From an uncultured Bacteroidales bacterium (GTDB lineage Bacteria; Bacteroidota; Bacteroidia; Bacteroidales; F082): 62,960 nucleotides of DNA. The translations under genes were made by a program, and so were the position numbers. The stretch lies in the NCBI GenBank assembly GCA_946184615.1, contig CAMHFN010000014.1, positions 1 to 62,960 of the forward strand, in the 5' to 3' direction. The notes under the pieces are model-generated. The model was not told the origin of the DNA and did no database searches. It worked only from the letters and a program-made list of their open reading frames with translations. This document shows, piece by piece, positions 43,539 through 53,954 of this stretch (its first letter is position 1; every line of letters starts with the position of its first letter).

Positions 43539-44038
43539 TGAGAGGACGGAAGACAGAAGACGGAAGACGAACGTTGGGAAATGGATTGGCAATGATGGTC
43601 TCGCTGTTGTTGCTTCTCCTCATTTCTTGTAACAACGAGGGTTTCGACCAACGGACGGTGATTCCAGAAGCTCAATGGGCTATGGAAAATCGTGTGCCTT
43701 TTGACGTGATGGTGAACGACACGGTGAGCATCTATGCCTTCGGGGTAAGTCTTCGTCACATGGAGAATTACCGTTACAGTAACCTTTACGTGTTTTTGCA
43801 CACCACCATGCCCAACGGCAACCTCACCCACGACACCATCCAATGCCTCCTGGCCACTCCCGAAGGAGAATGGGTAGGCAAAAGTAGCGGAAGCATGAGA
43901 GACCTACGCATCACACTGAATCCTGCCATGCGTTTTCCTCTTCAAGGCAACTATCATTTTGAAATCGAACAAGCCATGCGTGAACCTGTGTTAAAGGGCA
44001 TCTCCGACATTGGAATCTTCATCGAGAAACAACCATAA
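43538..44038 (+). CDS. gldH: Gliding-motility-type lipoprotein GldH
   Basis: This 166-residue lipoprotein resembles GldH. A signal with lipobox (MMVSLLLLLLISCNN) is preceded by a basic stretch (RGRKTEDGRRTLGNG), and the start may be ATG 43538 or the later ATG 43592. The mature domain shows the family pattern WAMENRVPFDVMVNDTVSIY, YRYSNLYVFLHTTMPNG and FPLQGNYHFEIEQAMRE. GldH is needed for gliding in flavobacteria, but it is also present in non-gliding Bacteroidales, where it probably serves the type IX secretion-related envelope machinery; this is inferred from the family. No other gld gene lies nearby. Confidence 0.85.
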   Translation: MRGRKTEDGRRTLGNGLAMMVSLLLLLLISCNNEGFDQRTVIPEAQWAMENRVPFDVMVNDTVSIYAFGVSLRHMENYRYSNLYVFLHTTMPNGNLTHDTIQCLLATPEGEWVGKSSGSMRDLRITLNPAMRFPLQGNYHFEIEQAMREPVLKGISDIGIFIEKQP

Positions 44039-44054
44039 ACCATCATTGACAGTT

Positions 44055-46325
44055 ATGCAAGTACAAAGCAACAAGAAGAATACCGGGAAAAAGAAAAAAG
44101 GCGGCGACGGCAGCAAAGCCATCAAAACGCTGTGGATCATTTTCTGTAGTGTGCTTTTGTTGGTCGTGTTGTTCTTTTTCTGCATCGCCAGAGGTGTGTT
44201 TGGCGCCATGCCCACCTTTGAAGAGTTGGAAAATCCCCAAACCAACTTGGCCACGCAAATCATCTCGTGCGATGGCAAGATTCTGGGAAGCTATTATGTG
44301 GAGAACCGTTCCAACGTTCGCTACAGCGACCTCTCGCCTTATCTTCCCCAAGCCTTGATCAGCATTGAGGATGAACGTTTTGAGCAGCACTCAGGCATCG
44401 ACAGCAAATCATTGTTCCGTGTGGCCTACGGTGTATTGACCGGCAATAAGAAAGGTGGTGGTAGCACCATCACCCAGCAGCTGGCCAAGAACCTGTTTCC
44501 CCGCGACGAGAACTTGAGCACCTTGCAGTTGGTAATCCGAAAGTTCCAAGAATGGATTACCGCCACTAAGCTCGAGTACAATTACTCGAAGGACGAAATC
44601 ATTGCCATGTATCTCAACACGGTGGCCTTCGGACATAACGCCTACGGTATCCGATCCGCTGCCAAGACTTTTTTCGACAAGGACCCGAAGGATTTGAACA
44701 TTGAAGAGTCGGCGCTGATGGCTGGCGTGGTGAATGCCCCCACCCGTTACAGTCCTGTCCGCAACCCCGAACGCTCCACGCAACGCCGCAACTTGGTGCT
44801 GAAAAGCATGGAGAAAAACGGTTACCTCACCGAGGCGGAATACGACTCCATCTCACAGATTCCCATCGACATGTCGCACTTCGGTGTGATGGACCATAAC
44901 ACGGGCCAAGCCACCTACTTCCGTGAGCAACTGCGCAAGGAGCTTGCCACATGGGCAGAGAACCACACCCGTCCTGACGGCAGACCTTACAACATCTACA
45001 CGGATGGTTTAAAGATTTACACCACGATCGATTCACGCCTACAGCAACATGCCGAAGATGCCGTGAAGGAATTCATGGGCGGCAGCCTTCAGCCGAGTTT
45101 TTACAAGCACTGGCAAGGCCGCAAAAACGCTCCCTTCTCTCTCGATGCTGACCAAGTGGACAAACGTCTTGCCGATGCCATGCGTCGAAGCGACCGTTAT
45201 CGCAATTTGAAGAAGGCGGGAATGCCCGAGGATTCCATCCGGGCCAACTTCGACATCCCGGTAGAGATGACCGTTTTTTCTTGGGACGGCACCATCGACA
45301 CCATTATGAGTCCCATGGACTCCATCCGTTACTACTCATGGTTCCTGCAAGCCGGTTTGGTCTCCATCGAGTCACACACTGGCCATGTGAAGGCCTACGT
45401 GGGGGGTATCGACTACCGTTTCTTCAAGTACGACCATGTGACTCAGGCCCAACGTCAAGTAGGCTCTACTTTCAAGCCATTCCTCTATGCCCTGGCCATG
45501 CAAGAAGGAGAATATACCCCCTGCACCAGAATTCCGAACATCCCTTACAACATCCAACTGGAGGACGGACGCTTTTGGTCGCCCCGTAACTCGGGAGGAC
45601 ACGTGAACGAAGAAATCACCCTGAAATCGGCGTTGGCCCAGTCGAACAACTGGATTTCCGCCTATCTGATGAACCGTTTTGGGCCACAAGCTGTCATCAC
45701 CATGGCTCGGAGGATGGGAGTGGAATCGCCCATCGACCCTGTGCCCTCCATTTGTCTGGGAGTATGCGACCTGAAACTCATCGAGATGGTGGGAGCCATG
45801 AGCACCTTCGCCAACCAGGGCGTATACATCAAACCCATGTTCATCACCAAGATCGAAGATAAAAACGGCAATGTCATCGAGCGTTTCGCTCCAGAGGAGT
45901 CGGAAGCCATGAGTGAGGTGACTGCCTACAAGATGGTAGAGCTGATGAAAGGCGTGGTCCAGAGCGGCACAGGCGTACGTTTACGTTACAAATACAACCT
46001 CAACAACCCCATTGCTGGCAAGACGGGAACTACCCAGAAAAACAGCGACGGATACTTCATGGGTATCACCCCTGACCTCACCACGGGTGTATGGGTAGGT
46101 GCTGAAGACCGCAGCGTGCATTTCCGCACCACCGAGTTGGGACAAGGGTCACGCACAGCCCTGCCCATCTGGGCTTTGTACATGCAACGCGTCTATGCCG
46201 ACCCGACAATTCATATCAGCAAGGGCGATTTCCCCAAGCCCACTGCACCTGATGTGGACCTGAATTTCGACTGCGGCAAAGTGGAAATCGACTATGATGC
46301 CGTGGAATACATTGACGAATTCTAA
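44055..46325 (+). CDS. Bifunctional penicillin-binding protein 1A (transglycosylase/transpeptidase)
   Basis: This 756-residue class A PBP polymerises and cross-links peptidoglycan. I start at ATG 44055, giving a Lys-rich cytoplasmic tail and one membrane anchor ([20 protein letters not shown]). The glycosyltransferase domain has [15 protein letters not shown] with the catalytic Glu, [31 protein letters not shown] and [10 protein letters not shown]. The transpeptidase domain has the SxxK motif GSTFKPF (near residue 470), SNN in [11 protein letters not shown], and KTGTT (near 655). The length is normal. It is preceded by gldH and followed closely by obg. Resistance to beta-lactams is not suggested by the motifs. 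Confidence 0.95.
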   Translation: MQVQSNKKNTGKKKKGGDGSKAIKTLWIIFCSVLLLVVLFFFCIARGVFGAMPTFEELENPQTNLATQIISCDGKILGSYYVENRSNVRYSDLSPYLPQALISIEDERFEQHSGIDSKSLFRVAYGVLTGNKKGGGSTITQQLAKNLFPRDENLSTLQLVIRKFQEWITATKLEYNYSKDEIIAMYLNTVAFGHNAYGIRSAAKTFFDKDPKDLNIEESALMAGVVNAPTRYSPVRNPERSTQRRNLVLKSMEKNGYLTEAEYDSISQIPIDMSHFGVMDHNTGQATYFREQLRKELATWAENHTRPDGRPYNIYTDGLKIYTTIDSRLQQHAEDAVKEFMGGSLQPSFYKHWQGRKNAPFSLDADQVDKRLADAMRRSDRYRNLKKAGMPEDSIRANFDIPVEMTVFSWDGTIDTIMSPMDSIRYYSWFLQAGLVSIESHTGHVKAYVGGIDYRFFKYDHVTQAQRQVGSTFKPFLYALAMQEGEYTPCTRIPNIPYNIQLEDGRFWSPRNSGGHVNEEITLKSALAQSNNWISAYLMNRFGPQAVITMARRMGVESPIDPVPSICLGVCDLKLIEMVGAMSTFANQGVYIKPMFITKIEDKNGNVIERFAPEESEAMSEVTAYKMVELMKGVVQSGTGVRLRYKYNLNNPIAGKTGTTQKNSDGYFMGITPDLTTGVWVGAEDRSVHFRTTELGQGSRTALPIWALYMQRVYADPTIHISKGDFPKPTAPDVDLNFDCGKVEIDYDAVEYIDEF

Positions 46326-46336
46326 AAACCAGCACT

Positions 46337-47344
46337 ATGGCGACATCCAACTTCGTTGATTACGTAAAAATATATTGCCGTTCTGGCAAAGGCGGAGCAG
46401 GTTCCATGCACTTCCGCCGTGAGAAATACATCCCCAAGGGAGGTCCCGACGGAGGTGACGGTGGTCGTGGCGGTGATATCATCTTGCGAGGCAATGCCCA
46501 GATGTGGACCTTGCTGCACCTGCGCTATACCAAACACTTAATGGCAGGTGACGGTGTCCCTGGGGGCAGCAACCAATTGACTGGAGGCTCAGGAAACGAT
46601 GTATTTATCGACGTTCCTCTCGGCACCGTAGCTTACGAAGCCGAAACCCGTAAGCCCTTGGGTGAGATCACGGAAGACGGGCAGACCGTAGTGTTGCTTA
46701 AAGGCGGACGAGGCGGCAAAGGTAACGCCTTCTTTAAGTCGGCCACCATGCAGGCACCCAAGTTCTCCCAGCCTGGAGAGCCGTCACAAGAAGCCTGGAT
46801 CGTGATGGAATTGAAACTGCTGGCCGATGTGGGTCTGGTAGGGTTCCCCAACGCCGGTAAATCCACTCTATTGTCGGTGGTTTCCGCTGCAAGGCCTGAA
46901 ATCGCCGACTATCCTTTCACCACCTTGGTGCCTAACCTAGGCATCGTAGGCTATCGTGACCATCGCAGTTTTGTCATGGCCGACATCCCCGGCATTATTG
47001 AAGGCGCAGCCGAAGGCAAAGGGCTGGGTACCCGTTTTTTACGTCACATTGAAAGAAATTCTACCCTATTATTCATGGTGCCGGCCAACACCGATGACGT
47101 GAAAAAGGAGTACGATATTCTGCTCAACGAACTGAAGAAATACAATCCCGAATTGATGGACAAAGAGCGCATCCTTGCCATCACAAAGTGCGACTTGGTG
47201 GATGACGACGCCATCAAAGAAATCAAAAAGCACCTCCCCAAGAAGATACCCCATGTGTTTATTAGTTCAGTCATCGGAAAAGGCATTGACGAGTTAAAGG
47301 ATTTGATATGGCTTACCTTGAACAAGAATGAAGAAGGGTGGTGA
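46337..47344 (+). CDS. obg: GTPase Obg
   Basis: Obg (335 residues) is an essential GTPase linked to late large-ribosomal-subunit assembly and stress. The glycine-rich Obg fold covers residues 1-155 with [18 protein letters not shown] and [14 protein letters not shown]. The G domain follows with G1 [11 protein letters not shown]2/G3 [11 protein letters not shown] and [15 protein letters not shown], and G4 TKCDLV. The protein ends just after the G domain (LNKNEEGW), without the C-terminal OCT extension of some species. It starts 11 bases after the PBP gene, so it is probably co-transcribed. Confidence 0.97.
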   Translation: MATSNFVDYVKIYCRSGKGGAGSMHFRREKYIPKGGPDGGDGGRGGDIILRGNAQMWTLLHLRYTKHLMAGDGVPGGSNQLTGGSGNDVFIDVPLGTVAYEAETRKPLGEITEDGQTVVLLKGGRGGKGNAFFKSATMQAPKFSQPGEPSQEAWIVMELKLLADVGLVGFPNAGKSTLLSVVSAARPEIADYPFTTLVPNLGIVGYRDHRSFVMADIPGIIEGAAEGKGLGTRFLRHIERNSTLLFMVPANTDDVKKEYDILLNELKKYNPELMDKERILAITKCDLVDDDAIKEIKKHLPKKIPHVFISSVIGKGIDELKDLIWLTLNKNEEGW

Positions 47345-47360
47345 GAATAAAAGATAAAAG

Positions 47361-47942
47361 ATGGAGATTGATACTCAACTTTTTCTTTTTCTTAACAAGC
47401 TGCATACGAGGTGGCTGGATACCGTGATGGTGTCTATCACGGAGATGTGGCCATGGATACCTTTTTATATAGTGTTGTTGTTCATGGTTTTCAAGCACTA
47501 TGGCAAGCGGGGCTGGTGGATTCTATTGGCTGTGGGTGTGGTGATTTTGTGTTCTGATCAGTTGTCGGCTCATGTGTGCAAGCCTTTATTTCAGCGACTT
47601 AGGCCCTGTTTCAACCCAGATTTAGAAGGCTTGGTCCATCTCCCTAAGGGGCTTCCTGGAGGAAGATATGGTTTTGTTTCGTCACATGCTGCCAACACTT
47701 TTGCCGTGGCCGCATTTTTAACGGCAACATTACGGAAAAACAATAAATCCATTGGCTGGTGGCTGTATGCTTGGGCCTTGGTTTCAAGTTATAGCCGAAT
47801 ATACATCGGTGTGCATTACCCCGGTGACATTCTTGCCGGAGCTGCACTTGGAATCCTTATTGGATTGATTATCTGGAGATTGATGAAGTTAATCTTCAAA
47901 GACCACTTGGATACTCGCCCGTGGCTCGATACCCCAAAGTGA
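47361..47942 (+). CDS. PAP2-family membrane phosphatase
   Basis: This 193-residue integral membrane phosphatase has the three PAP2 signatures in order: KPLFQRLRP (K-x6-RP), SSHAAN (PSGH-type) and SRIYIGVHYPGD (SR-x5-H-x3-D). Five to six hydrophobic segments are visible. Members dephosphorylate undecaprenyl pyrophosphate or phosphatidic and lipid-A phosphates; the exact substrate cannot be read. It lies 16 bases after obg. Its 3' end overlaps the convergent SAM hydrolase gene by 54 bases. Confidence 0.93.
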   Translation: MEIDTQLFLFLNKLHTRWLDTVMVSITEMWPWIPFYIVLLFMVFKHYGKRGWWILLAVGVVILCSDQLSAHVCKPLFQRLRPCFNPDLEGLVHLPKGLPGGRYGFVSSHAANTFAVAAFLTATLRKNNKSIGWWLYAWALVSSYSRIYIGVHYPGDILAGAALGILIGLIIWRLMKLIFKDHLDTRPWLDTPK

Positions 47943-48671
47943 GGCCATTTGGGCGTGATTGAGCGCAAGCTCAAGGTAACCGTGAGTGCCAAAGAGGGCC
48001 ACGGGATCCAGTTGGTCCACATCGTCGTAACATTCCACCAGCTCATCAATGGTATAAAGGTCTCCTTTTACTTTGATGATGAACTCGCGACCTTTGCCGA
48101 CCTCATCGAATAATTCCTTGGAAATATTGGTAATGAGGTTGTCGTAGGAATCGATATGGGCAACAATGCCTTCAATAATGTTGTTTTTGACGATGGCGCA
48201 GAACGTGCCACCACTACTGAGTTTTTCGCGAGGTGCCCCGATTTCCGACAAAGGTTTGCCTTTGGCAATCATCACGGCGACTTTGGCAAAGCGGTCACGG
48301 GTACTGAACGTGAAGAAATCCGTATCTTGTTCGATATTGATATCGACTGCCTCATCAAATTGGTTGTCGAAAATATGGCTAAAAATTCCGTTGTCGGTAC
48401 CGATAAAATACTGGCCATGGGATTTGACTACGACATGGGGGGTTGTGGAGGATTCGATGGTCTCCACTGCAATGATATGGATGGTGCCTTCTGGGAAGTT
48501 ATGATAGCAGTTACGCAATGTGAAACCTGCTTGCGCGATGTTGAAATGAGCGATTTCGTGCGTGATATCCACAATAGTAGCACTGGGTAGTTGCGAAAGG
48601 ATAACCCCTTTCACTGCCGCAGCATAATAGTCGGAGGTTCCCCAATCACTCGTCAACGTGATGATAGCCAT
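47889..48671 (-). CDS. SAM hydroxide adenosyltransferase (DUF62 family)
   Basis: This 260-residue protein is of the DUF62/SAM hydroxide adenosyltransferase family, which splits S-adenosylmethionine into adenosine and methionine and is related to fluorinase. It begins MAIITLTSDWGTSDYYAAAV, with the characteristic D-W-G-xx-D-Y-Y segment, and then ITHEIAHFNIAQAGF and VNYHNFPEGTIH-like text (here NCYHNFPEGTIHII). The C-terminal beta-barrel has LALNHAQMASLWG. The biological purpose of this activity in bacteria is not settled. It is transcribed convergently with the phosphatase gene and divergently from phoH. Confidence 0.92.
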   Translation of the reverse strand: MAIITLTSDWGTSDYYAAAVKGVILSQLPSATIVDITHEIAHFNIAQAGFTLRNCYHNFPEGTIHIIAVETIESSTTPHVVVKSHGQYFIGTDNGIFSHIFDNQFDEAVDINIEQDTDFFTFSTRDRFAKVAVMIAKGKPLSEIGAPREKLSSGGTFCAIVKNNIIEGIVAHIDSYDNLITNISKELFDEVGKGREFIIKVKGDLYTIDELVECYDDVDQLDPVALFGTHGYLELALNHAQMASLWGIEPRASIQVVFED

Positions 48672-48744
48672 CTGTAACTCAAAATTATTTTTAACGTTTG
48701 CAAAGATAACACTAATTATGAAAAAAAGAAAACAAACAATTCAT

Positions 48745-48752
48745 TATCTTTG
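48745..48752 (+). promoter_or_regulatory. Promoter -7 box TATCTTTG of phoH
   Basis: Matches TAnnTTTG, 19 bases before ATG 48772 of phoH. Confidence 0.65.
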
Positions 48753-48771
48753 CAAAAATTTACGAACAAAA

Positions 48772-49773
48772 ATGGCAGAGCAGATACTTCAGATAGAAAA
48801 TGTGGATCCCAAAGACCTTTACGGCCCCAATGATCGGTATCTTGACAAGGTGAAAGCCCTGTTTCCCAAACTGAAAATCATTGCAAGGGGCGATTTCGTG
48901 AAAGTGATGGGCGACGAGGAAGAGATGGAAACCTTCATCAGCCGTTATGAGATGCTTACGGTACAATTGGAACGGAAAGGTAAAATTGACGAACGAGACA
49001 TCGAAGACATCATGAAGGCCAACACTGAGGTGGAGTTGCAGCAGAAGATGTCGGAAAGTGATGTGTTGGTATTTGGCCGTGGAGGGATGCCCGTAAAAGC
49101 CATCACCGCCAACCAAAAACGCATGGTGAGCGCCTCGGAGCATAAGGACTTGGTCTTTGCCATTGGTCCAGCCGGTACTGGCAAGACCTATACCGCCGTT
49201 GCTTTGGCCGTCAGGGCACTGAAGGCAAAGCAAGTCAGAAGGATTATTCTAACAAGACCAGCAGTAGAGGCAGAAGAACACTTGGGATTTCTTCCGGGAG
49301 ATTTGAAGGACAAACTCGATCCCTATCTTCAACCGTTATACGATGCTTTGCGCGATATGATACCCTCTGCAAAGCTTGAAGGCTATTTGGAAGACCATAC
49401 CATCGAAATTGCGCCCTTGGCCTTCATGAGAGGACGCACTTTGGATCATGCCTTCGTGATTTTGGACGAGGCTCAAAACGCCACCCGAAGCCAACTTAAG
49501 ATGTTCCTCACTCGCATGGGTCGCGCCGCTAAGTTCATCGTCACTGGCGACATCACCCAAATCGACTTGCCACCAAAGACCCCTTCAGGTCTGCCCCAAG
49601 CAATGGAAGTGCTTAAGGACGTGCCTGGCATCGAATTCATCTATTTGGACGACAAAGACGTGGTAAGACATAAGCTCGTGACGGACATAATCAACGCATA
49701 TAAGAGAAGACAGGAGATGGAAGACAGAAGTCTGGAGACAGAAGAAACAATTCAAGAACTCAACAATAAATGA
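48772..49773 (+). CDS. PhoH-family ATPase (PhoL-type)
   Basis: This 333-residue protein starts at ATG 48772 ([18 protein letters not shown]); the longer frame upstream contains the promoter. The N-terminal part ([20 protein letters not shown] and [15 protein letters not shown]) is the KH-like domain of the PhoL subgroup. The ATPase domain has Walker [17 protein letters not shown], then [17 protein letters not shown], and Walker [13 protein letters not shown]. PhoH proteins are thought to act in RNA metabolism near YbeY. The end overlaps purC in an ATGA, so the two share a transcript. Confidence 0.95.
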   Translation: MAEQILQIENVDPKDLYGPNDRYLDKVKALFPKLKIIARGDFVKVMGDEEEMETFISRYEMLTVQLERKGKIDERDIEDIMKANTEVELQQKMSESDVLVFGRGGMPVKAITANQKRMVSASEHKDLVFAIGPAGTGKTYTAVALAVRALKAKQVRRIILTRPAVEAEEHLGFLPGDLKDKLDPYLQPLYDALRDMIPSAKLEGYLEDHTIEIAPLAFMRGRTLDHAFVILDEAQNATRSQLKMFLTRMGRAAKFIVTGDITQIDLPPKTPSGLPQAMEVLKDVPGIEFIYLDDKDVVRHKLVTDIINAYKRRQEMEDRSLETEETIQELNNK

Positions 49774-50717
49774 ACACATTAACTCGAACCGATTTTCATT
49801 TTCCGGGTCAAACTGGAGTGTATCACGGCAAAGTCCGTGATTGTTATTTTATTAACAATAAATATATGGTAATGGTGGCAACTGATCGCATTTCTGCCTT
49901 TGATGTGATCTTGCCCAAGGGCATTCCCTACAAAGGACAGGTGTTGAACCAGATTGCTGCCATGTTTCTCGACGCCACTGCCGACATCGTGCCTAACTGG
50001 AAATTGGCTACCCCCGACCCGATGGTGACCATCGGCAAGTTATGCAAGCCCTTCCCCATTGAGATGATCATACGAGGTTATCTCACTGGAAGCTCTTGGC
50101 GCACTTATAAGAGCGGACAACATGTCATTTGCGGAGTCCAAATTCCTGATGGCATGAAGGAACACCAGCGTTTTGCCGAGCCTATCATCACCCCGACCAC
50201 CAAGGCTGAGGAAGGCCACGACGAAGACATCTCACGCGAAGAGATTATCGCCCGAGGCTTGATTAGCGAAAGCGACTATGCCCAAATTGAGGACATTACT
50301 CGCAAATTGTTCCAAAGAGGTACTGAGATCGCCGCCCAACAGGGCTTGATTCTCGTTGATACGAAATACGAGTTTGGTAAAATCGGCGACCAGATTGTGC
50401 TGATGGACGAGATCCACACCCCAGACTCCTCCCGTTATTTCATCGCTGACCAATACGAGGAGCGTTTTGCCAAGGGTGAGCCGCAAGTACAACTTTCGAA
50501 GGAGTTCGTGCGTGAATGGCTCATGGCCAACGGCTTCCAAGGCAAGGAAGGCCAGCAGGTGCCTGAGATGACCCCTGAATATGTCGAAAGCGTTTCGGAA
50601 CGCTATATCGAACTATACGAAAAGGTGACAGGGCACAAGTTCGAGAAAGCTCCGGAATCGGAGGATTTGGCCAAAAGGATAGAAGGGAATGTAATGTCGT
50701 ACTTGACTAAGAATTAA
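49770..50717 (+). CDS. purC: Phosphoribosylaminoimidazole-succinocarboxamide synthase
   Basis: PurC (315 residues) joins aspartate to CAIR in de novo purine synthesis. It shows [20 protein letters not shown] at the start, [14 protein letters not shown] with the invariant RISAFD, and [20 protein letters not shown]. Further matches are [10 protein letters not shown] and [14 protein letters not shown]. The length and layout match the longer PurC found in eukaryotes and several bacterial phyla. It overlaps phoH and is followed after 12 bases by the DPP7 gene, but no other purine gene is close. Confidence 0.97.
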   Translation: MNTLTRTDFHFPGQTGVYHGKVRDCYFINNKYMVMVATDRISAFDVILPKGIPYKGQVLNQIAAMFLDATADIVPNWKLATPDPMVTIGKLCKPFPIEMIIRGYLTGSSWRTYKSGQHVICGVQIPDGMKEHQRFAEPIITPTTKAEEGHDEDISREEIIARGLISESDYAQIEDITRKLFQRGTEIAAQQGLILVDTKYEFGKIGDQIVLMDEIHTPDSSRYFIADQYEERFAKGEPQVQLSKEFVREWLMANGFQGKEGQQVPEMTPEYVESVSERYIELYEKVTGHKFEKAPESEDLAKRIEGNVMSYLTKN

Positions 50718-50729
50718 GAATTTAGAAAT

Positions 50730-52868
50730 ATGAAAAAGAGATTATTGATTGTGATGGCATTGTTATCAGTGATGATAGCGAGAGCCGACGAAGGCATGTG
50801 GTTGCCTTATTCCTTGAATGGACAGAATTTAGCTGAGATGCAGGCTATGGGCTGCAAACTTACTGCTGAACAGATCTTCAGTTTCAATCAACCCAGTTTA
50901 AAAGATGCCATCGTCCAATTTGGCGGTGGCTGCACAGGTGAGATTATCTCTCCTGAGGGTTTGCTTCTTACCAACCATCATTGCGGCTTGAGTTATGTCC
51001 AAAAACATTCTTCAGTGGAACACGATTACCTCACCGATGGCTTTTGGGCCAACAACAAGAATGAAGAGTTACCTAACCCAGGGCTTTCGGTGCTCTTCCT
51101 TAACAAAGTGGAAGACGTGACCGCAATGGTGTTGGAAGGGGTGACCTCTGAGACCAGCGAAGCGGAACGCGAGGAGTTGGTGAGTAAAAACACCAAAGCT
51201 CTCGTCAAAGAACGTAAAGGCGACCGCAAGGTGCGCGTGGAAATCGTGCCGTTCTACAGTGGCAACCAGTACATCCTTTTCGAATATGACGAATACAGAG
51301 ACGTCCGTTTGGTATGCTGTCCTCCGTGGGGCATTGGCAAGTTCGGTGCCGACACTGACAACTGGACTTGGCCCCGTCATAAGGGCGATTTCAACATCTT
51401 CCGTGTTTACACCGCCCCCGACGGCAGTCCCGCCGACTATTCGGAAGAAAATATTCCCATGAAGAGCAAGTGGTATTTGCCCATCAACCTCAACGGCGTG
51501 AAGCCCGGTGACTATGCCATGATCTTGGGCTATCCTGGCTCCACCGACCGCTACTCCACTTCCTACACCGTGAAGAACGTGATCGAAGAAGAAGGTCCTG
51601 CCATCATCGACTGCCGCACCACCAAGCTCGACAACTATCGTAAACACATGGATGCCGACCAGGAAGTATTCATCATGTATGCTTCCAAGCAAGCTAGCGT
51701 TTCCAACTATTGGAAATACTACATCGGCCAGGTGAAGCAACTCAAACGCAACCATGTGTATGAGAAGCGTTTGTGCCAAGAAGAAGATTTCAAAGCCTGG
51801 GCCAAAGCCGACCCAAAACGAAAAGCTGAATACGGCAACATTTTCGAAGGCATTCAACAAAAGTGGCAGATTTTAGATGAAATTGAGAAGTCATTCGTGT
51901 ACCACCGCGAAGCTGGTTGGAACGGTGGTGAGGCCATTGCCTTCAGCAGGAGATTCCGCAGGTTGAACGATTCCATCGTGGCCAAAGCCGACAAGGAATG
52001 GATCAAAGAACAAGCCGAGAAGATGCAAGGCAGTGTAGATGCTTTCTTTAAAGACTACAGTAGGCCTTTGGACCAAGATGTGACCGCTGCTTTGCTTAAC
52101 CTTTTCTACAAGAACATTTCTGCCGATTTGATGCCTTCGGAAGTCTTGCGAATTGGTCAGGAGAATGGCGGCGACTTCACCGAATACATTGCCAAGGCTT
52201 TTGAAAAGAGTGTGTTCACCGACAAAGCACGTTTGGAAAAATGGATTCAGAAGCCCAAGAAACTCGACAAGGATCCTATTTTCACCTTGGCCATCAACAT
52301 TGTCGACTCCTACGTCAATCTATACGAACGTTACGAAGAGGCCCAAAACCTCGGCAATACCGGGGAACGCCTTTACATGAAGGGCTTAATGGAAATGCAA
52401 AGCGACCGCAATTTCTATCCTGACGCCAACTTCACCATGCGTTTGACCTACGGCACCGTGGAGCCTTACAAGGCTGCCGATGCCGTCAACTACAACTACT
52501 ACACCACCATGGATGGCGTGATGGCGAAGTATGTGCCTGGCAACTGGGAGTTCGACATCCCGCAAGATGTCCGCGACCTCGTGGCCAAGAAGGACTATGG
52601 CCGCTACGCCAATGAAAATGGCGAGTTGGTTGTCAACTTCATCACCACCAACGACATCACCGGCGGCAACTCGGGCAGTCCTGTCATCGACGGCGAGGGC
52701 AACCTCATTGGTTTGGCTTTCGATGGCAACTGGGAGGCCATGAGCGGTGACCTCAGTTTCGAGCAAAAGGTCCAGCGCACCATCTGCATGGATGCCCGTT
52801 ATTTGCTCTGGTGCATAGAGAAGGTCGGAAAGTGCGACAACATCATCAATGAGTTGGTGATTAAATAA
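50730..52868 (+). CDS. S46-family dipeptidyl-peptidase (DPP7-like)
   Basis: This 712-residue periplasmic serine peptidase releases dipeptides from oligopeptides. A signal peptide is present (LLIVMALLSVMIARADEGMW). The chymotrypsin-type triad is visible: His in LLLTNHHCGLSYVQ, Asp in DTDNWTWPRHKGDFNIF and Ser in TGGNSGSPVID. The S1-pocket segment reads LIGLAFDGNWEAMSGD with Gly after Asp, the DPP7 form preferring hydrophobic P1; DPP11 carries Arg there. The helical cap lies between. DPP enzymes serve amino-acid nutrition in Bacteroidota. The length is normal for the family. Confidence 0.93.
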   Translation: MKKRLLIVMALLSVMIARADEGMWLPYSLNGQNLAEMQAMGCKLTAEQIFSFNQPSLKDAIVQFGGGCTGEIISPEGLLLTNHHCGLSYVQKHSSVEHDYLTDGFWANNKNEELPNPGLSVLFLNKVEDVTAMVLEGVTSETSEAEREELVSKNTKALVKERKGDRKVRVEIVPFYSGNQYILFEYDEYRDVRLVCCPPWGIGKFGADTDNWTWPRHKGDFNIFRVYTAPDGSPADYSEENIPMKSKWYLPINLNGVKPGDYAMILGYPGSTDRYSTSYTVKNVIEEEGPAIIDCRTTKLDNYRKHMDADQEVFIMYASKQASVSNYWKYYIGQVKQLKRNHVYEKRLCQEEDFKAWAKADPKRKAEYGNIFEGIQQKWQILDEIEKSFVYHREAGWNGGEAIAFSRRFRRLNDSIVAKADKEWIKEQAEKMQGSVDAFFKDYSRPLDQDVTAALLNLFYKNISADLMPSEVLRIGQENGGDFTEYIAKAFEKSVFTDKARLEKWIQKPKKLDKDPIFTLAINIVDSYVNLYERYEEAQNLGNTGERLYMKGLMEMQSDRNFYPDANFTMRLTYGTVEPYKAADAVNYNYYTTMDGVMAKYVPGNWEFDIPQDVRDLVAKKDYGRYANENGELVVNFITTNDITGGNSGSPVIDGEGNLIGLAFDGNWEAMSGDLSFEQKVQRTICMDARYLLWCIEKVGKCDNIINELVIK

Positions 52869-52882
52869 GACATTCCTCTCCG

Positions 52883-53890
52883 ATGAGCCGAGGTTTTATC
52901 AAGGAAGGCGACCAAGAAGAGATTCCTATGGTACCGCCAAGGGCTTATCTGCCAGAAGGCGTGCCCAACTATGTCACAAGAGAAGGGTTGGCGGCTCTCA
53001 ACGAGGAATTGAGAGACCTTGAGGCAGAACTTGCCAAGGCGGGCGACAATTACATCATGAGCAACTTCATCCAGGCAAAGATGAAGTTGCTCATTAATCG
53101 TATCAGCAGCGCCGTGGAAGTTGATCTCTCCAAGGCCAACAAGGATACAGTGAGTTTTGGGGCGTGGGTGCGCTACAACGGCCGTGTGGTGAGGATCGTG
53201 GGGGTTGATGAGGCAGACATCAATAAAGGCTTGATCTCATTTACTTCTCCCATAGCCAAGGCGCTGACAGGGAAAAAGACAGGTGACGTCATTGAGTTGA
53301 AGGGCACCGAGCGGATTGTGGTGGAGGAAGTGTCGTACGAGCCGATGGAGCTCACACTGATGGTTCGGGAAAAGCAAGCGGAAACAGGGACGACAGCGGA
53401 AAGAAGAAGCCCTAAAACCATAATCGATCAGATTGCCGAAACGCCAGAAGAAGTGACCATCGATGATGTTGACTCACCTTCCTCAACGGACGAGCCACGA
53501 AAGTTTGAGCCCGAGGTGAATCCCATGGAGTTCCTGCCTATCATCAACGAGCGGGGAATCATTGTGGGCCGGGCTTTGTATGTGGAGCTGCACGGTGGCA
53601 ACAAGATGCTGCACCCCGTCGTGCATCTGCATGTCCTTAATGGAAAGGGAGAGACCGTGAGGCGTTACTGGTGGCACGTGGCGTTCGGCGACACCCCAGA
53701 GAAGACGCTCAAGCGGAAAATGGAAGAAACGTTGGGATTGTCAGGGATAAAGCCGAAATTGAAGCGGCAATACCTCAGAGAGACCAAGACCGAGAAAGAG
53801 TTGGTTTATGTATTCACGGCTGTTTCCGAAGAAGACCTACCTGAAACGCCCGAAGGGAAAGATTATATTGAGGTTTTTGAGAAGGATTAA
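52883..53890 (+). CDS. GreB-like N-terminus fused to a degenerate Nudix domain (335 aa)
   Basis: The first part (MSRGFIKEGDQEEIPMVPPR, then YVTREGLAALNEELRDLEAE) strongly resembles GreB, the transcript-cleavage factor. The coiled-coil and C-terminal FKBP-like part (VSFGAWVRYNGRVVRIVGVD and LISFTSPIAKALTGKKTGDV) follows to about residue 155. After an acidic linker, residues about 215-335 form a Nudix-like domain. Its box reads FGDTPEKTLKRKMEETLGL: the REx2EE core is RKMEET, so two acidic metal ligands are missing and catalysis is doubtful. The protein may couple RNA-polymerase binding to sensing of a nucleotide-like ligand (inference). It starts 14 bases after the DPP7 gene. A promoter-like sequence for a small RNA follows its stop. 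Confidence 0.8.
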   Translation: MSRGFIKEGDQEEIPMVPPRAYLPEGVPNYVTREGLAALNEELRDLEAELAKAGDNYIMSNFIQAKMKLLINRISSAVEVDLSKANKDTVSFGAWVRYNGRVVRIVGVDEADINKGLISFTSPIAKALTGKKTGDVIELKGTERIVVEEVSYEPMELTLMVREKQAETGTTAERRSPKTIIDQIAETPEEVTIDDVDSPSSTDEPRKFEPEVNPMEFLPIINERGIIVGRALYVELHGGNKMLHPVVHLHVLNGKGETVRRYWWHVAFGDTPEKTLKRKMEETLGLSGIKPKLKRQYLRETKTEKELVYVFTAVSEEDLPETPEGKDYIEVFEKD

Positions 53891-53914
53891 TAACAGAATA
53901 AAAAAACCAACATT

Positions 53915-53948
53915 TTTGTTGCGGAGAATAAAAGTATTTGTATTTTTG
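53915..53948 (+). promoter_or_regulatory. Promoter of the candidate small RNA
   Basis: TTTG (53915-53918) and TATTTTTG (53941-53948) are 22 bases apart, close to the Bacteroidota consensus. No protein gene follows on this strand before a terminator about 100 bases on. Confidence 0.6.
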
Positions 53949-53954
53949 CAATCA

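Noticed and set aside
47361..47942. PAP2 phosphatase overlapping the SAM hydrolase gene as an assembly error
   Set aside because: Both proteins are complete with normal ends; a 54-base convergent overlap is acceptable.
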